Below are positions 7,515-13,171 of a stretch of DNA of 13,171 nucleotides, one piece after another (position 1 is the first letter of the stretch; the number at the start of each line of letters is the position of its first letter). The notes below the pieces were generated by a model. It saw nothing but the letters and a program-made list of their open reading frames with translations. It searched no databases and was not told where the DNA came from. Made by a program: the position numbers and the translations under genes. Origin of the DNA: Chloroflexota bacterium (GTDB lineage: Bacteria; Chloroflexota; Anaerolineae; Anaerolineales; Villigracilaceae); the NCBI GenBank assembly GCA_021796315.1, contig JAJYOH010000105.1, positions 1-13,171 on the forward strand, written 5' to 3'.

Positions 7515-8690
7515 ATGCTCAGTAAGGAGGCTTATATGGTAATTAGATCACGGAACGAAAGTGGTGTCTACGTAAAAGACATCGCAGCTGAAATAGGCGT
7601 GCATCCGCGAACGGTGCGCCGAGCTCTGCAACGCGGCGGGGCGCCGAAGCGGATAGTGGAACCCCGGCCCAGCAAGTTGGACGCCTATAAACCGAAAGTC
7701 GATGAGTTGTTGTCACAGAATGTGTGGAATGTAATGGTTATACTGCGAGAGATCCAGAAACTGGGATACACGGGAGGTCAAACGATGCTGCGGCTGTATG
7801 TGCATCCCAAGCGGGTGATGCGGCCCAGTCCGGCCACCGTGCGGTTTGAAACCGAGCCAGGGAAGCAATTGCAGAGTGATTGGGGGGAGGCGATGGCGGA
7901 AGTCGCGGGGCAGGAGGTGAAGGTTCACTTCATCGTGAATGAATTGGGTTACTCGCGGCGCTTCCATTTTTGGTGCACGGATCGCGAGGATGCAGAACAT
8001 ACTTATGAAGGGTTGATCCGCAGCTTCGAATATTTGGGGGGTGTGCCTCAGGAAGTGTTGGTGGATAACCAGAAGAGTGCCGTGCTGCAGGCATCCAATA
8101 GCGGTCATCCGAAATTCAATGAGCGGTTTGTCGATTTAGCAGGCCACTATGGTTTCATACCGCGCGCCTGTAGACCACACCGGCCGCGGACTAAAGGCAA
8201 AGATGAGCGGATGGTCGCCCATATCCAACACAACTTCTTTGTGCGCTATCCGCGTTTTGAGAGCTGGGTGCACGTGAACCAACTGGCGGAGCAGTGGCTG
8301 CGGGAAGAAGCAGACCTGCGGCTGCAGAGCACGGTGAAAGAGATTGTGGCAGAACGCTTCCAGCGCGAGCAGCCGCATCTCCAACCCCTGCCTGCGGTGC
8401 GCTATGACACCTCCTATCTCGAATATCGCAAGGTAGCTTGGGATGGCTACATCGATGTGAGCGGCAACCGTTATAGTGTTCCACCTGCGGCTGTTGGAAA
8501 ACGAGTCCTGATCCGGATTGGGCTGGATGGTTTGTTGCGGATTTATCGGGGCGAGGTCCTGGTAGCCAGCCATACCTTGAAAAGCAGAGCCGAAGGCTGG
8601 GGCACACTGCCGGAACATCGCTCCCAAATGTGGCAAAGCACCCTGCACGTGGAGCAGCGTTCCCTGGCCACCTATGAGGAGGTGCTGTGA
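7515..8690 (+). CDS. istA: IS21-family transposase IstA
   Basis: 391-residue DDE transposase that catalyses cutting and joining of the element's ends. The start ATG 7515 follows GAAGGAGAC at 7502-7510, a strong ribosome binding site. An N-terminal helix-turn-helix lies at about 16-39 (VYVKDIAAEIGVHPRTVRRA). An RNase H-fold integrase core follows with D122 (QSDWGEA), D184 (LVDNQKSA) and E231 (KGKDERMV). The D-to-E distance of 47 positions and the motif contexts fit the IS21/IS408 group. A C-terminal beta-rich domain contains YIDVSGNRYSVPP, typical of IstA. The length of about 390 residues is usual for the shorter IstA group. The stop overlaps the istB start by one base (TGATG), the usual coupling of the two genes. 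Confidence 0.95.
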   Translation: MLSKEAYMVIRSRNESGVYVKDIAAEIGVHPRTVRRALQRGGAPKRIVEPRPSKLDAYKPKVDELLSQNVWNVMVILREIQKLGYTGGQTMLRLYVHPKRVMRPSPATVRFETEPGKQLQSDWGEAMAEVAGQEVKVHFIVNELGYSRRFHFWCTDREDAEHTYEGLIRSFEYLGGVPQEVLVDNQKSAVLQASNSGHPKFNERFVDLAGHYGFIPRACRPHRPRTKGKDERMVAHIQHNFFVRYPRFESWVHVNQLAEQWLREEADLRLQSTVKEIVAERFQREQPHLQPLPAVRYDTSYLEYRKVAWDGYIDVSGNRYSVPPAAVGKRVLIRIGLDGLLRIYRGEVLVASHTLKSRAEGWGTLPEHRSQMWQSTLHVEQRSLATYEEVL

Positions 8691-9490
8691 TGGTCGCAGA
8701 ACAAACCACTTTGGGACTCGAAAATCTGTTGGATAAACTCAAGCTGGATCATCTGGAGAACCAACTCGATGCGGTTTGTGAGCAGGCGGCGCAACGCCAA
8801 CTGGACTACAAAGACTTCCTGATCCAGGCGTTGGAAACCGAATGGCAGGGTCGCTTCCAACGCAACATTGAAGCCCGTCTCAAACTGGCGCGTTTCCCCT
8901 GGCTGAAAACGCTGGATCAATTTGATTTCGATTTTCAACCTTCCTTGGATCGCAAGCAAGTCCGGGAGTTGGCAGGGATGAGTTTTGTGGAACGCGCTCA
9001 CAATATTATTTTGCTGGGACCTCCAGGAGTCGGGAAAACGCATATCGCGATCGGACTTGGGATTAAAGCGATCGAAGCCGGGTATTCGGTGTTGTTCCTG
9101 ACGCTGGAACAACTGATGACCAAGCTCGTGAAAGCCTTCAACGAGAACCGTCTCGAACGAACACTCCAGCAACTCACCTATCCCAAGGTGTTGATCGTGG
9201 ATGAGGTCGGCTATTTGCCGCTTTCCAATACCGAAGCCAGTCTGTTCTTCCGCTTGGTGGCTCGCCGCTATGAACGCGCCAGCTTGATCATCACCAGTAA
9301 CAAAAGCTTTTTGGATTGGGGTGATCTTTTCAATGACCCGGTCCTCGCGACAGCCGTGCTTGATCGCCTCCTGCATTACTCCACGACCCTCAACATTAAA
9401 GGCGAGAGCTATCGATTGAAGGAGAAACGCAAGGCGGGTCTCTTAGGTCGTCCGAACCTGAAGGAAGAAATGGAGGTACCCACTGCTTGA
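8690..9490 (+). CDS. istB: IS21-family helper ATPase IstB
   Basis: 266-residue AAA+ ATPase of the DnaC/IstB group, which assembles on DNA and directs IstA to the target. The ATG at 8690 shares one base with the istA stop and follows GAGGAGG at 8676-8682. A GTG at 8687 is in frame but less likely. Walker A is GPPGVGKT at about 110-117, and Walker B is VLIVDEVG with D171-E172. After it come LFFRLVARRYERAS and the sensor-1-like IITSNKSF. An N-terminal helical region (LDKLKLDHLENQLDAV) precedes the ATPase core, as is normal for the family. The sequence is complete with no damaged motif, so with istA the element has all the proteins it needs. Confidence 0.95.
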   Translation: MVAEQTTLGLENLLDKLKLDHLENQLDAVCEQAAQRQLDYKDFLIQALETEWQGRFQRNIEARLKLARFPWLKTLDQFDFDFQPSLDRKQVRELAGMSFVERAHNIILLGPPGVGKTHIAIGLGIKAIEAGYSVLFLTLEQLMTKLVKAFNENRLERTLQQLTYPKVLIVDEVGYLPLSNTEASLFFRLVARRYERASLIITSNKSFLDWGDLFNDPVLATAVLDRLLHYSTTLNIKGESYRLKEKRKAGLLGRPNLKEEMEVPTA

Positions 9491-9497
9491 TCCAGCC

Positions 9498-9613
9498 TGC
9501 GAACCGCTCTCGCAGAGCGATTATTTCGCCTCCGGTCACCTTGTCAAGGGACAGAACACCCTTGACAAGCATCCGACCTTCGGCGATTCGCTCTGCTTAT
9601 GAAGCGGTTCGCA
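9498..9613. repeat. Nested 116-bp hairpin after istB
   Basis: Three stems nest inside one another: 9498-9508 with 9603-9613 (TGCGAACCGCT, 11 bp), 9512-9520 with 9588-9596 (GCAGAGCGA, 9 bp), and 9540-9550 with 9559-9569 (CTTGTCAAGGG, 11 bp, loop of 8). The arms between them pair only partly. No long T tract follows the last stem. It could end istAB transcription, protect against read-through or act as a folded single-strand structure. Confidence 0.65.
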
Positions 9614-9624
9614 ACGAAGTGTTC

Positions 9625-9639
9625 GCCAGGATCCCTGGC
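9625..9639. repeat. Small hairpin GCCAGG-atc-CCTGGC
   Basis: A perfect 6-bp stem with a 3-base loop, between the nested hairpin and the right end of the IS. It adds to the folded character of the istB downstream region. No U tract is present. Confidence 0.4.
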
Positions 9640-9688
9640 CATCGGCAGCAGACTCAGCATTCATCAGTCACTGCCTAATTGATGAAAA

Positions 9689-9738
9689 GTGGACATTTCA
9701 AACCGATGATTTCTGGACATTTGATTCCGCTGTTGACA
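9689..9738. repeat. IS21 right inverted repeat, ending in TTGACA
   Basis: Imperfect inverted copy of 7416-7465 with the same two internal sites, read on the minus strand as AAATGTCC-type repeats 24 bp apart. The last six bases, 9733-9738, are TTGACA, a consensus -35 box facing out of the element. Confidence 0.85.
9733..9738 (+). promoter_or_regulatory. Outward-facing -35 box at the IS right terminus
   Basis: TTGACA forms the terminal bases of the element. At this site the bases 17 bp downstream (9756-9761, ACAAGC) are not a -10 box, so no hybrid promoter is seen now. In a tandem copy or circle the left end would supply TAAAAG about 15 bp into that end, a possible -10. IS21 itself is known to form junction promoters in this way. 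Confidence 0.5.
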
Positions 9739-9742
9739 GACC
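9739..9742. repeat. Target-site duplication GACC, right copy
   Basis: Second copy of the 4-bp duplication, also at 7412-7415. The codon GAC at 9739-9741 is in the same phase as the GAC at 7412-7414, so losing the element and one copy restores the frame exactly as DLIPYG. Confidence 0.85.
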
Positions 9743-10302
9743 TGATCCCCTATGGACAAGCCATCACCCCGGCGGACTTGAAAGATGTGGACATTGTCAT
9801 CCTCCCGCCGGCGCTTAATTCTCCGTGGCATGCCCTCGAGGTATGGAGCGCGACCGAGCTTGCCGCCTTGAGGGGCTATGTCGAAAATGGCGGCTTTTTA
9901 GTTGCGGTCAATTCAGGGCATGACTACGTATCCACGATCATGAATAATAGCCTCAATCAGGATAGACGTTCTGCCAACGCCTTACTGGAGCCAATGGGCA
10001 TTCGATTCAAGTTCGGCGGTGCCAACGATGGAAATACGGCCGTGGCGGTCTCTGAACATCCATTGACCATGAATGCAACCTATCTGACACTGCTGAGCAA
10101 TAATGCCGTTGGCTTTGACATGAAAACCGGATTGGTTTTAATCCAGGGCGCAGGCTCACCCCTCGTCGGATTGGTTGATTATGGAACAAAAGGCGGGCAG
10201 GTGTTGGTAATCGGAGAACTGGGTCTACTGCAAGAAAGCCGCGGAGGCGCCAGGAACATGCAATTCATAAAGAACATTGCTCATTATGCCAGCATTCATT
10301 GA

Positions 10303-10452
10303 AAGCCGTAGTCACTTGCCATAGATGTTCGGAATTTTTGTTACACCCCCAAGCTTTGCTCTGGTTGCATAAAAAATACCCGGCGCAGACAGCGACTGAC
10401 CACTTGGGCATGATTGGCATCACACTGTAATAAGGTGAAGGAGGTGATGGAA
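10303..10452. other. 150-bp gap before the helical protein gene
   Basis: No RNA gene or clear terminator is visible after the peptidase stop. The sequence ends in an almost ideal ribosome binding site, AAGGAGGTGAT at 10438-10448. I see no promoter good enough to report. Confidence 0.4.
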
Positions 10453-10914
10453 ATGATGACACGCGAGCACGCGGACGCATTGCTCGAAGCCGGGAAGCGC
10501 AAAGCCGGTCTGGAGGAGTTGCGCGCACTGGCAGAAGAGTATCGAGTCCGACCGGGCTTCCACTCACGGACAGAGATGGCTGAGCTCCTCATCCACCTCG
10601 CCTACGAGATTCGCCTCGACCGAAAGACCGGGATGCCGTATTTTGGAAAAGAGGCATCTGAGGCAGCGTCGCTCATGAAAGAGGCGCGAACCCATCTCGA
10701 CGCATCGGGCGAACGTGCCGATCACTCAGTTTGGTATCGCTGGTATAGCGTGGCTCGGCGCTTCGCACTTATGGACGCCGAATCGTTCAAGGCAGCAGAC
10801 ATCGTCGGGGAGCAGATCAAGGCACTCGTGGCACTAGGCGACGTGGATCCGGAGATCGTTGAAAACCTGCGCGAACTCAAGCGAAGGGACATGAATGCTC
10901 CCGCCATGCATTGA
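10453..10914 (+). CDS. Hypothetical helical protein
   Basis: 153 residues from ATG 10453, chosen because AGGAGG at 10439-10444 lies 8 bases upstream. ATGs at 10447 and 10456 are in frame; an upstream start near 10414 would put the ribosome binding site inside the gene. I do not recognise the family. The protein looks soluble, charged and almost all helical, with Ala/Leu/Glu/Arg-rich segments such as LEAGKRKAGLEELRALAEEY and EASEAASLMKEARTHLDA, recalling TPR-like helical-hairpin proteins. A central WYRWYSVARRFALMD is its most distinctive stretch. There are no cysteines, signal peptide or membrane span. The gene converges on the GNAT gene. Codons are richer in G and C at third positions than in nearby genes, which may hint at a separate origin. 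Confidence 0.7.
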   Translation: MMTREHADALLEAGKRKAGLEELRALAEEYRVRPGFHSRTEMAELLIHLAYEIRLDRKTGMPYFGKEASEAASLMKEARTHLDASGERADHSVWYRWYSVARRFALMDAESFKAADIVGEQIKALVALGDVDPEIVENLRELKRRDMNAPAMH

Positions 10915-10929
10915 CGACCTAAAAGAACA

Positions 10930-10960
10930 GCCACGATAGAACGAAGAACCTATCGGTGGC
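10930..10960 (-). terminator. Hairpin at the GNAT stop, probable terminator
   Basis: GCCACGATAG (10930-10939) pairs with CTATCGGTGGC (10950-10960) with one bulged base and a 10-base loop. Read on the minus strand it is followed by TGTTCTTTT, a T-rich tail, so it would end the murE-GNAT transcript. It overlaps the GNAT stop codon. On the plus strand no T tract follows, so it is a weaker stop for the gene converging from the left. Confidence 0.5.
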
Positions 10961-11549
10961 CATAGGCAAGCATCTTCTCAAGTCGAACTTTGACGTCCGT
11001 CCATTCAGAATCAGTAATGCTGTAAAACACCGAATCGCGGATGTATCCATCCGGCAGGATCATGTGATTGCGAAGCACGCCTTCTTTTTTAGCACCAATG
11101 CGCTCAATGGCTCTTTGCGAACGCACGTTGCGCGAATCAGTTTTCAACTGCACGCGGATACATCCCAAGTCTTCAAACGCATGCTTGATCAACAAATATT
11201 TGCATTCTGTGTTGACCGCGGTGCGCTGAAACTCGAGTCCATACCACGTGCCGCCGACTTCCAGGCCATTATTCTCCGGCACGATATTGAGATAACGTGT
11301 CGCGCCTGCCACGCGTCCCGATGCAAGATGAATAACGGCAAACGGCAGGTCCGTGCCTTTGGCGGCGCGGCCCAATAAACCTTTGACCCAGTTCGACATA
11401 TCGTCCACGCTTTCCATCTTCCCATAAACCATAAAATCCCAGAATGGCTTACCGACACCAATCTCCGCCAAACCGGACACATGCGATTCATTCAACGGCT
11501 CAAGCCGCACATATTTACCTTGTAAAGTAACTGGTTTTACTTCAATCAT
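10950..11549 (-). CDS. GNAT acetyltransferase, RimJ/RimL type
   Basis: 199 residues from the ATG at 11549. A GGAG lies 7 bases upstream on the minus strand, and the family's usual opening (VTLQGKYVRLEPLNESHV) follows. An ATG-like start at 11603 would add 18 unlikely residues. The GNAT fold is recognisable: beta strands around FAVIHLASGRVAGATRY, then EVGGTWYGLEFQRTAVNTEC and KYLLIKHAFEDLGCIRVQLK. The acetyl-CoA-binding and C-terminal signature is NVRSQRAIERIGAKKEGVLR, ending DSVFYSITDSEW. Such enzymes transfer acetyl groups to protein N-termini, or to small amines or antibiotics; the substrate here is unknown. It lies downstream of murE on the same strand, separated by 121 bp that contain a REP-like palindrome, so it may be read from the same transcript. 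Confidence 0.88.
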   Translation of the reverse strand: MIEVKPVTLQGKYVRLEPLNESHVSGLAEIGVGKPFWDFMVYGKMESVDDMSNWVKGLLGRAAKGTDLPFAVIHLASGRVAGATRYLNIVPENNGLEVGGTWYGLEFQRTAVNTECKYLLIKHAFEDLGCIRVQLKTDSRNVRSQRAIERIGAKKEGVLRNHMILPDGYIRDSVFYSITDSEWTDVKVRLEKMLAYGHR

Positions 11550-11608
11550 TAAGTCGCTCCAAATGATCATCAGTGGTTTCGACCCCGAACCCTCGCAAAA
11601 CAAAAGGC

Positions 11609-11670
11609 ATAGGGCGTTATGGCGGCGCTGGTCGAGTAGCCGAAGGCTTTATCGAGACCCGCCGCCCTAC
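11609..11670. repeat. REP-like imperfect palindrome between murE and GNAT
   Basis: The core GGTCGAGTAGCC-gaa-GGCTTTATCGAGACC (11630-11659) is an imperfect inverted repeat. Outer arms AGGGCG...CGGC (from 11611) and CGCCGCCCTAC (11660-11670) also pair. It begins directly after the murE stop. Palindromes with GTCGAGTAG and TATCGAGAC ends occur between genes in many high-copy REP families. Here it could serve as a terminator, mRNA stabiliser or mobile REP; on the minus strand no T tract follows. Confidence 0.5.
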
Positions 11671-13171
11671 TCAACTACCATCTTCATGTTTCAACCACTC
11701 CGCTTCGGTTTTATCTTGTGTCGGTAAATATAGCATCTTCGGCCCATCTACATGCAACAATTCTGCGAGCGCGGCGCGCATCGCAACGCGATCGTCCCAC
11801 GGATATTCGATCTTCCCAAAGCACATGGATTGTTCATGACCTTTTCCGCACGACAAGACGATGTCACCGGGACGCGCGAGACTCAGCGCGAACTTGATCG
11901 CCTCGCCGCGATCCGGGGCGCGCCAAAACGTCTCGCCTTCGCGTCCGCCGCGGGACTTTGCACCGGCTGCCATTTCATCGAGGATTCCATCCAGCGATTC
12001 TGTGCGCGGGTCTTCGGCAGTCAACACCGTTAAATCAGCCAGCTCTGCGGATGTCTCAGCCATCATGCGACGTTTCTCTTTATCGCGCAATCCTGCTGAA
12101 CCAAATACAACGATCACGCGTCCCTTATCCCCTTTCCTTTTTACCAGCATCTGACGCGCTGCTTCTAACGCAACTTTCAACGCATTTGGTGTATGAGCAA
12201 AATCAACAATGGCAGTAAAGTGCTGTCCCATGTCAATTCGTTCCATGCGGCCAGGAACACCTTCCAATGATTCAATGCCTCGTGCCGCGACATTGGGTTC
12301 AACGTTCAAACCAATCGTCGTTGCGGATAATGCAGCAAGACAATTTGAGATGTTATAGGCGCCGACCAAGTTGTTCTTAATGACTACGCGCAGGCCACCA
12401 AAAACAGCTTCAAATCGCATCCCTGATGAACTGTATTCTATTTTCTCTGCGCGTACATCTGCATTCTCTCCCAACCCATAACTGATTTTTTTCACCTTCG
12501 TAATTGAATCAAGATATTCATAAGAATGATCATCGTGGTTCAGAACAGCCAACCGCGGATTTCCCTGCTTCTTCTGCAAAGTCTTTTCGAGACTCGTAAA
12601 CAATCGCCCTTTCGCGGCGCGATAATTTTCATACGAGCCGTGCTGGTCAAGATGTTCGTGCGTGATATTAGTAATCACGCCGACATCAAACTCGCAGGCA
12701 TCCACGCGGTATTGCGCCCAGCCATGTGATGTTGTTTCCAACACAACGTGTGTCAAACCCGCGTCCACCATTTGCGCGAGATAACGCTGAACATTATGCG
12801 CGTCGGGCGTCGTGACATGAAAGCCCGTATCCAAAGTTTCATCGCCGATCACAGCATTGACCGTTGAGATCATGCCTGCTTTGATGTTCGCAGCTAATAA
12901 AATTTTATAAATAAGATTTGTTGTCGTGGTTTTGCCGTCCGTGCCAGTGACGCCGATCACCGTCAGCTTGCGGCCCGGCCAATCGTAAAACGCAGCCGCG
13001 ATCCATGTCAGCGTCTGTCGTGAACTTTCGAGTCGAACATAAGGGACTACGAGTCCGCCTAGATCCCTTTCCCCCACAATTGCCGCCGCGCCGTTTTGGA
13101 TAGCGCTTTGAATATAATCATGTCCATCTACAGAGCCGCCCTTCATCGCGACAAAGAGATAGCCGGGCTTG
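11671..13171 (-). CDS. murE: UDP-N-acetylmuramyl-tripeptide synthetase MurE, 5' end outside the window
   Basis: Cytoplasmic Mur ligase that adds the third amino acid to UDP-MurNAc-dipeptide in peptidoglycan synthesis, using ATP. The frame stays open to the right edge as KPGYLFVAMKGG, so the ATG at 13146 is internal and perhaps 40-50 N-terminal residues are missing. About 499 residues are visible. In order they show the N-terminal UDP-binding domain (LFVAMKGGSVDGHDYI), the P-loop GVTGTDGKTTT (Lys codon 12931-12933), HVVLETTSHG, ITNITHEHLDQHGS, FAHTPNAL, VVFGSAGLRDKEKR, the specificity-loop position TAEDPRTES (EDPR at 12004-12015) and GKGHEQ near the end. Most MurE P-loops read GTNGKTTT; here Asn is Asp. 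The diaminopimelate-type loop reads DNPR, so EDPR leaves the added amino acid open. It is upstream of the GNAT gene. Confidence 0.93.
   Translation of the reverse strand, partial: KPGYLFVAMKGGSVDGHDYIQSAIQNGAAAIVGERDLGGLVVPYVRLESSRQTLTWIAAAFYDWPGRKLTVIGVTGTDGKTTTTNLIYKILLAANIKAGMISTVNAVIGDETLDTGFHVTTPDAHNVQRYLAQMVDAGLTHVVLETTSHGWAQYRVDACEFDVGVITNITHEHLDQHGSYENYRAAKGRLFTSLEKTLQKKQGNPRLAVLNHDDHSYEYLDSITKVKKISYGLGENADVRAEKIEYSSSGMRFEAVFGGLRVVIKNNLVGAYNISNCLAALSATTIGLNVEPNVAARGIESLEGVPGRMERIDMGQHFTAIVDFAHTPNALKVALEAARQMLVKRKGDKGRVIVVFGSAGLRDKEKRRMMAETSAELADLTVLTAEDPRTESLDGILDEMAAGAKSRGGREGETFWRAPDRGEAIKFALSLARPGDIVLSCGKGHEQSMCFGKIEYPWDDRVAMRAALAELLHVDGPKMLYLPTQDKTEAEWLKHEDGS

Larger units (their letters stand above)
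7416..9738 (+). mobile_element. Complete IS21-family insertion sequence, 2323 bp
   Basis: The left end begins TGTCGACATCGG; the reverse complement of the right end begins TGTCAACAGCGG. The inverted repeats match at about 37 of 50 positions (7416-7465 against 9689-9738). Inside each end lie two 17-bp direct repeats ending in AAAAGTCC or AAATGTCC and offset by 24 bp, at about 7423 and 7447 on the left. Such multiple end repeats are a known IS21 feature and serve as transposase sites. The element carries istA and istB in one operon, both intact, followed by about 250 bp with hairpins. It is flanked by GACC on both sides and interrupts the M28 peptidase gene in the same direction as that gene. 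Everything seen suggests it is potentially active. Confidence 0.93.
5681..10302 (+). pseudogene. M28 metallopeptidase lipoprotein with amidotransferase-like C-terminus, split by IS21
   Basis: The gene lies in two parts, 5681-7415 and 9743-10302, that rejoin in frame as 764 codons when the IS and one GACC copy are removed. The start is ATG 5681 (or 5684) after AGGTGG; a TTG at 5660 is less likely. An N-terminal hydrophobic stretch ends in SSGGC, a lipobox, so the protein should be an exported lipoprotein. The M28 zinc-peptidase residues are all present: H336 (GAHIDSP), D347/D348 (ALDDGSG), E381/E382 (GSEELG), D409 (QMDG) and a late His near 499-501 (VHWHDP). The region before them resembles a protease-associated insert. 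The C-terminal part (ALIVASHTESFG, then DVDIVILPP, ENGGFLVAV) looks like a GATase/ThuA-type fold. As it stands, translation ends at 7456 after 591 residues, 13 of them read past the insertion point. The peptidase domain is complete, so the shortened protein could still work. Confidence 0.85.

Noticed and set aside
8136..8742. Long minus-strand frames across istA
   Set aside because: They are antisense shadows of istA, whose catalytic motifs and start signal are clear.
9679..10302. A separate gene starting at TTG 9679 or ATG 9682
   Set aside because: The first 20 or so codons are IS end sequence, there is no ribosome binding site, and the remainder is the severed 3' part of the peptidase gene.

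Overview
The window reads as chromosomal DNA of a bacterium, most likely Chloroflexota and probably Anaerolineae. This is inferred from gene style (a DegV protein, an M28 lipoprotein peptidase, MurE with a GTDGKTTT P-loop), mid-range base composition and a 9-bp-period AAGGACACG-type microrepeat. I remember that repeat style from such genomes but could not check it. No rRNA, tRNA or CRISPR array was seen.

Layout. Bases 2-1051 hold the 3' part of an MFS transporter, followed by a DegV-family lipid-binding protein (1105-1965). A good sigma70-type promoter (1979-2007) then drives an unrecognised six-helix membrane protein with a coiled-coil tail (2019-3236). Two bases later comes a class I isoprenoid-synthase-like enzyme (3239-4288). 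Bases 4289-4793 are mostly degenerate repeats without a convincing gene. A small protein with two membrane segments follows (4794-5180). Bases 5181-5680 hold a hairpin, a 157-bp element with 16-bp perfect inverted ends, a doubtful micro-ORF and a promoter candidate.

The central feature is a lipoprotein gene encoding an M28 metallopeptidase joined to a glutamine-amidotransferase-like C-terminal domain (5681-10302). It is split by a complete IS21-family element (7416-9738, 2323 bp). The element's ends can be set to the base: TGTC...GACA termini, about 50-bp imperfect inverted repeats with internal 17-bp direct repeats, and a 4-bp GACC target duplication. Removing the element plus one GACC restores one open frame of 764 codons. 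The element carries intact istA (DDE transposase) and istB (AAA+ helper), a nested hairpin after istB, and a right end that finishes in TTGACA, a consensus -35 box facing outward.

Downstream lie an unrecognised helical protein (10453-10914, +) and, on the minus strand, a RimJ/RimL-type GNAT acetyltransferase (10950-11549) and murE (11671-13171, cut by the window edge). A REP-like palindrome separates murE from the GNAT gene, and a hairpin at the GNAT stop probably terminates transcription.

I see no defence or other multi-gene system that I would call new with confidence. The most interesting unexplained pair is the membrane protein with the isoprenoid-synthase-like enzyme. The best-supported story is the recent-looking IS21 insertion that leaves the catalytic peptidase domain whole.
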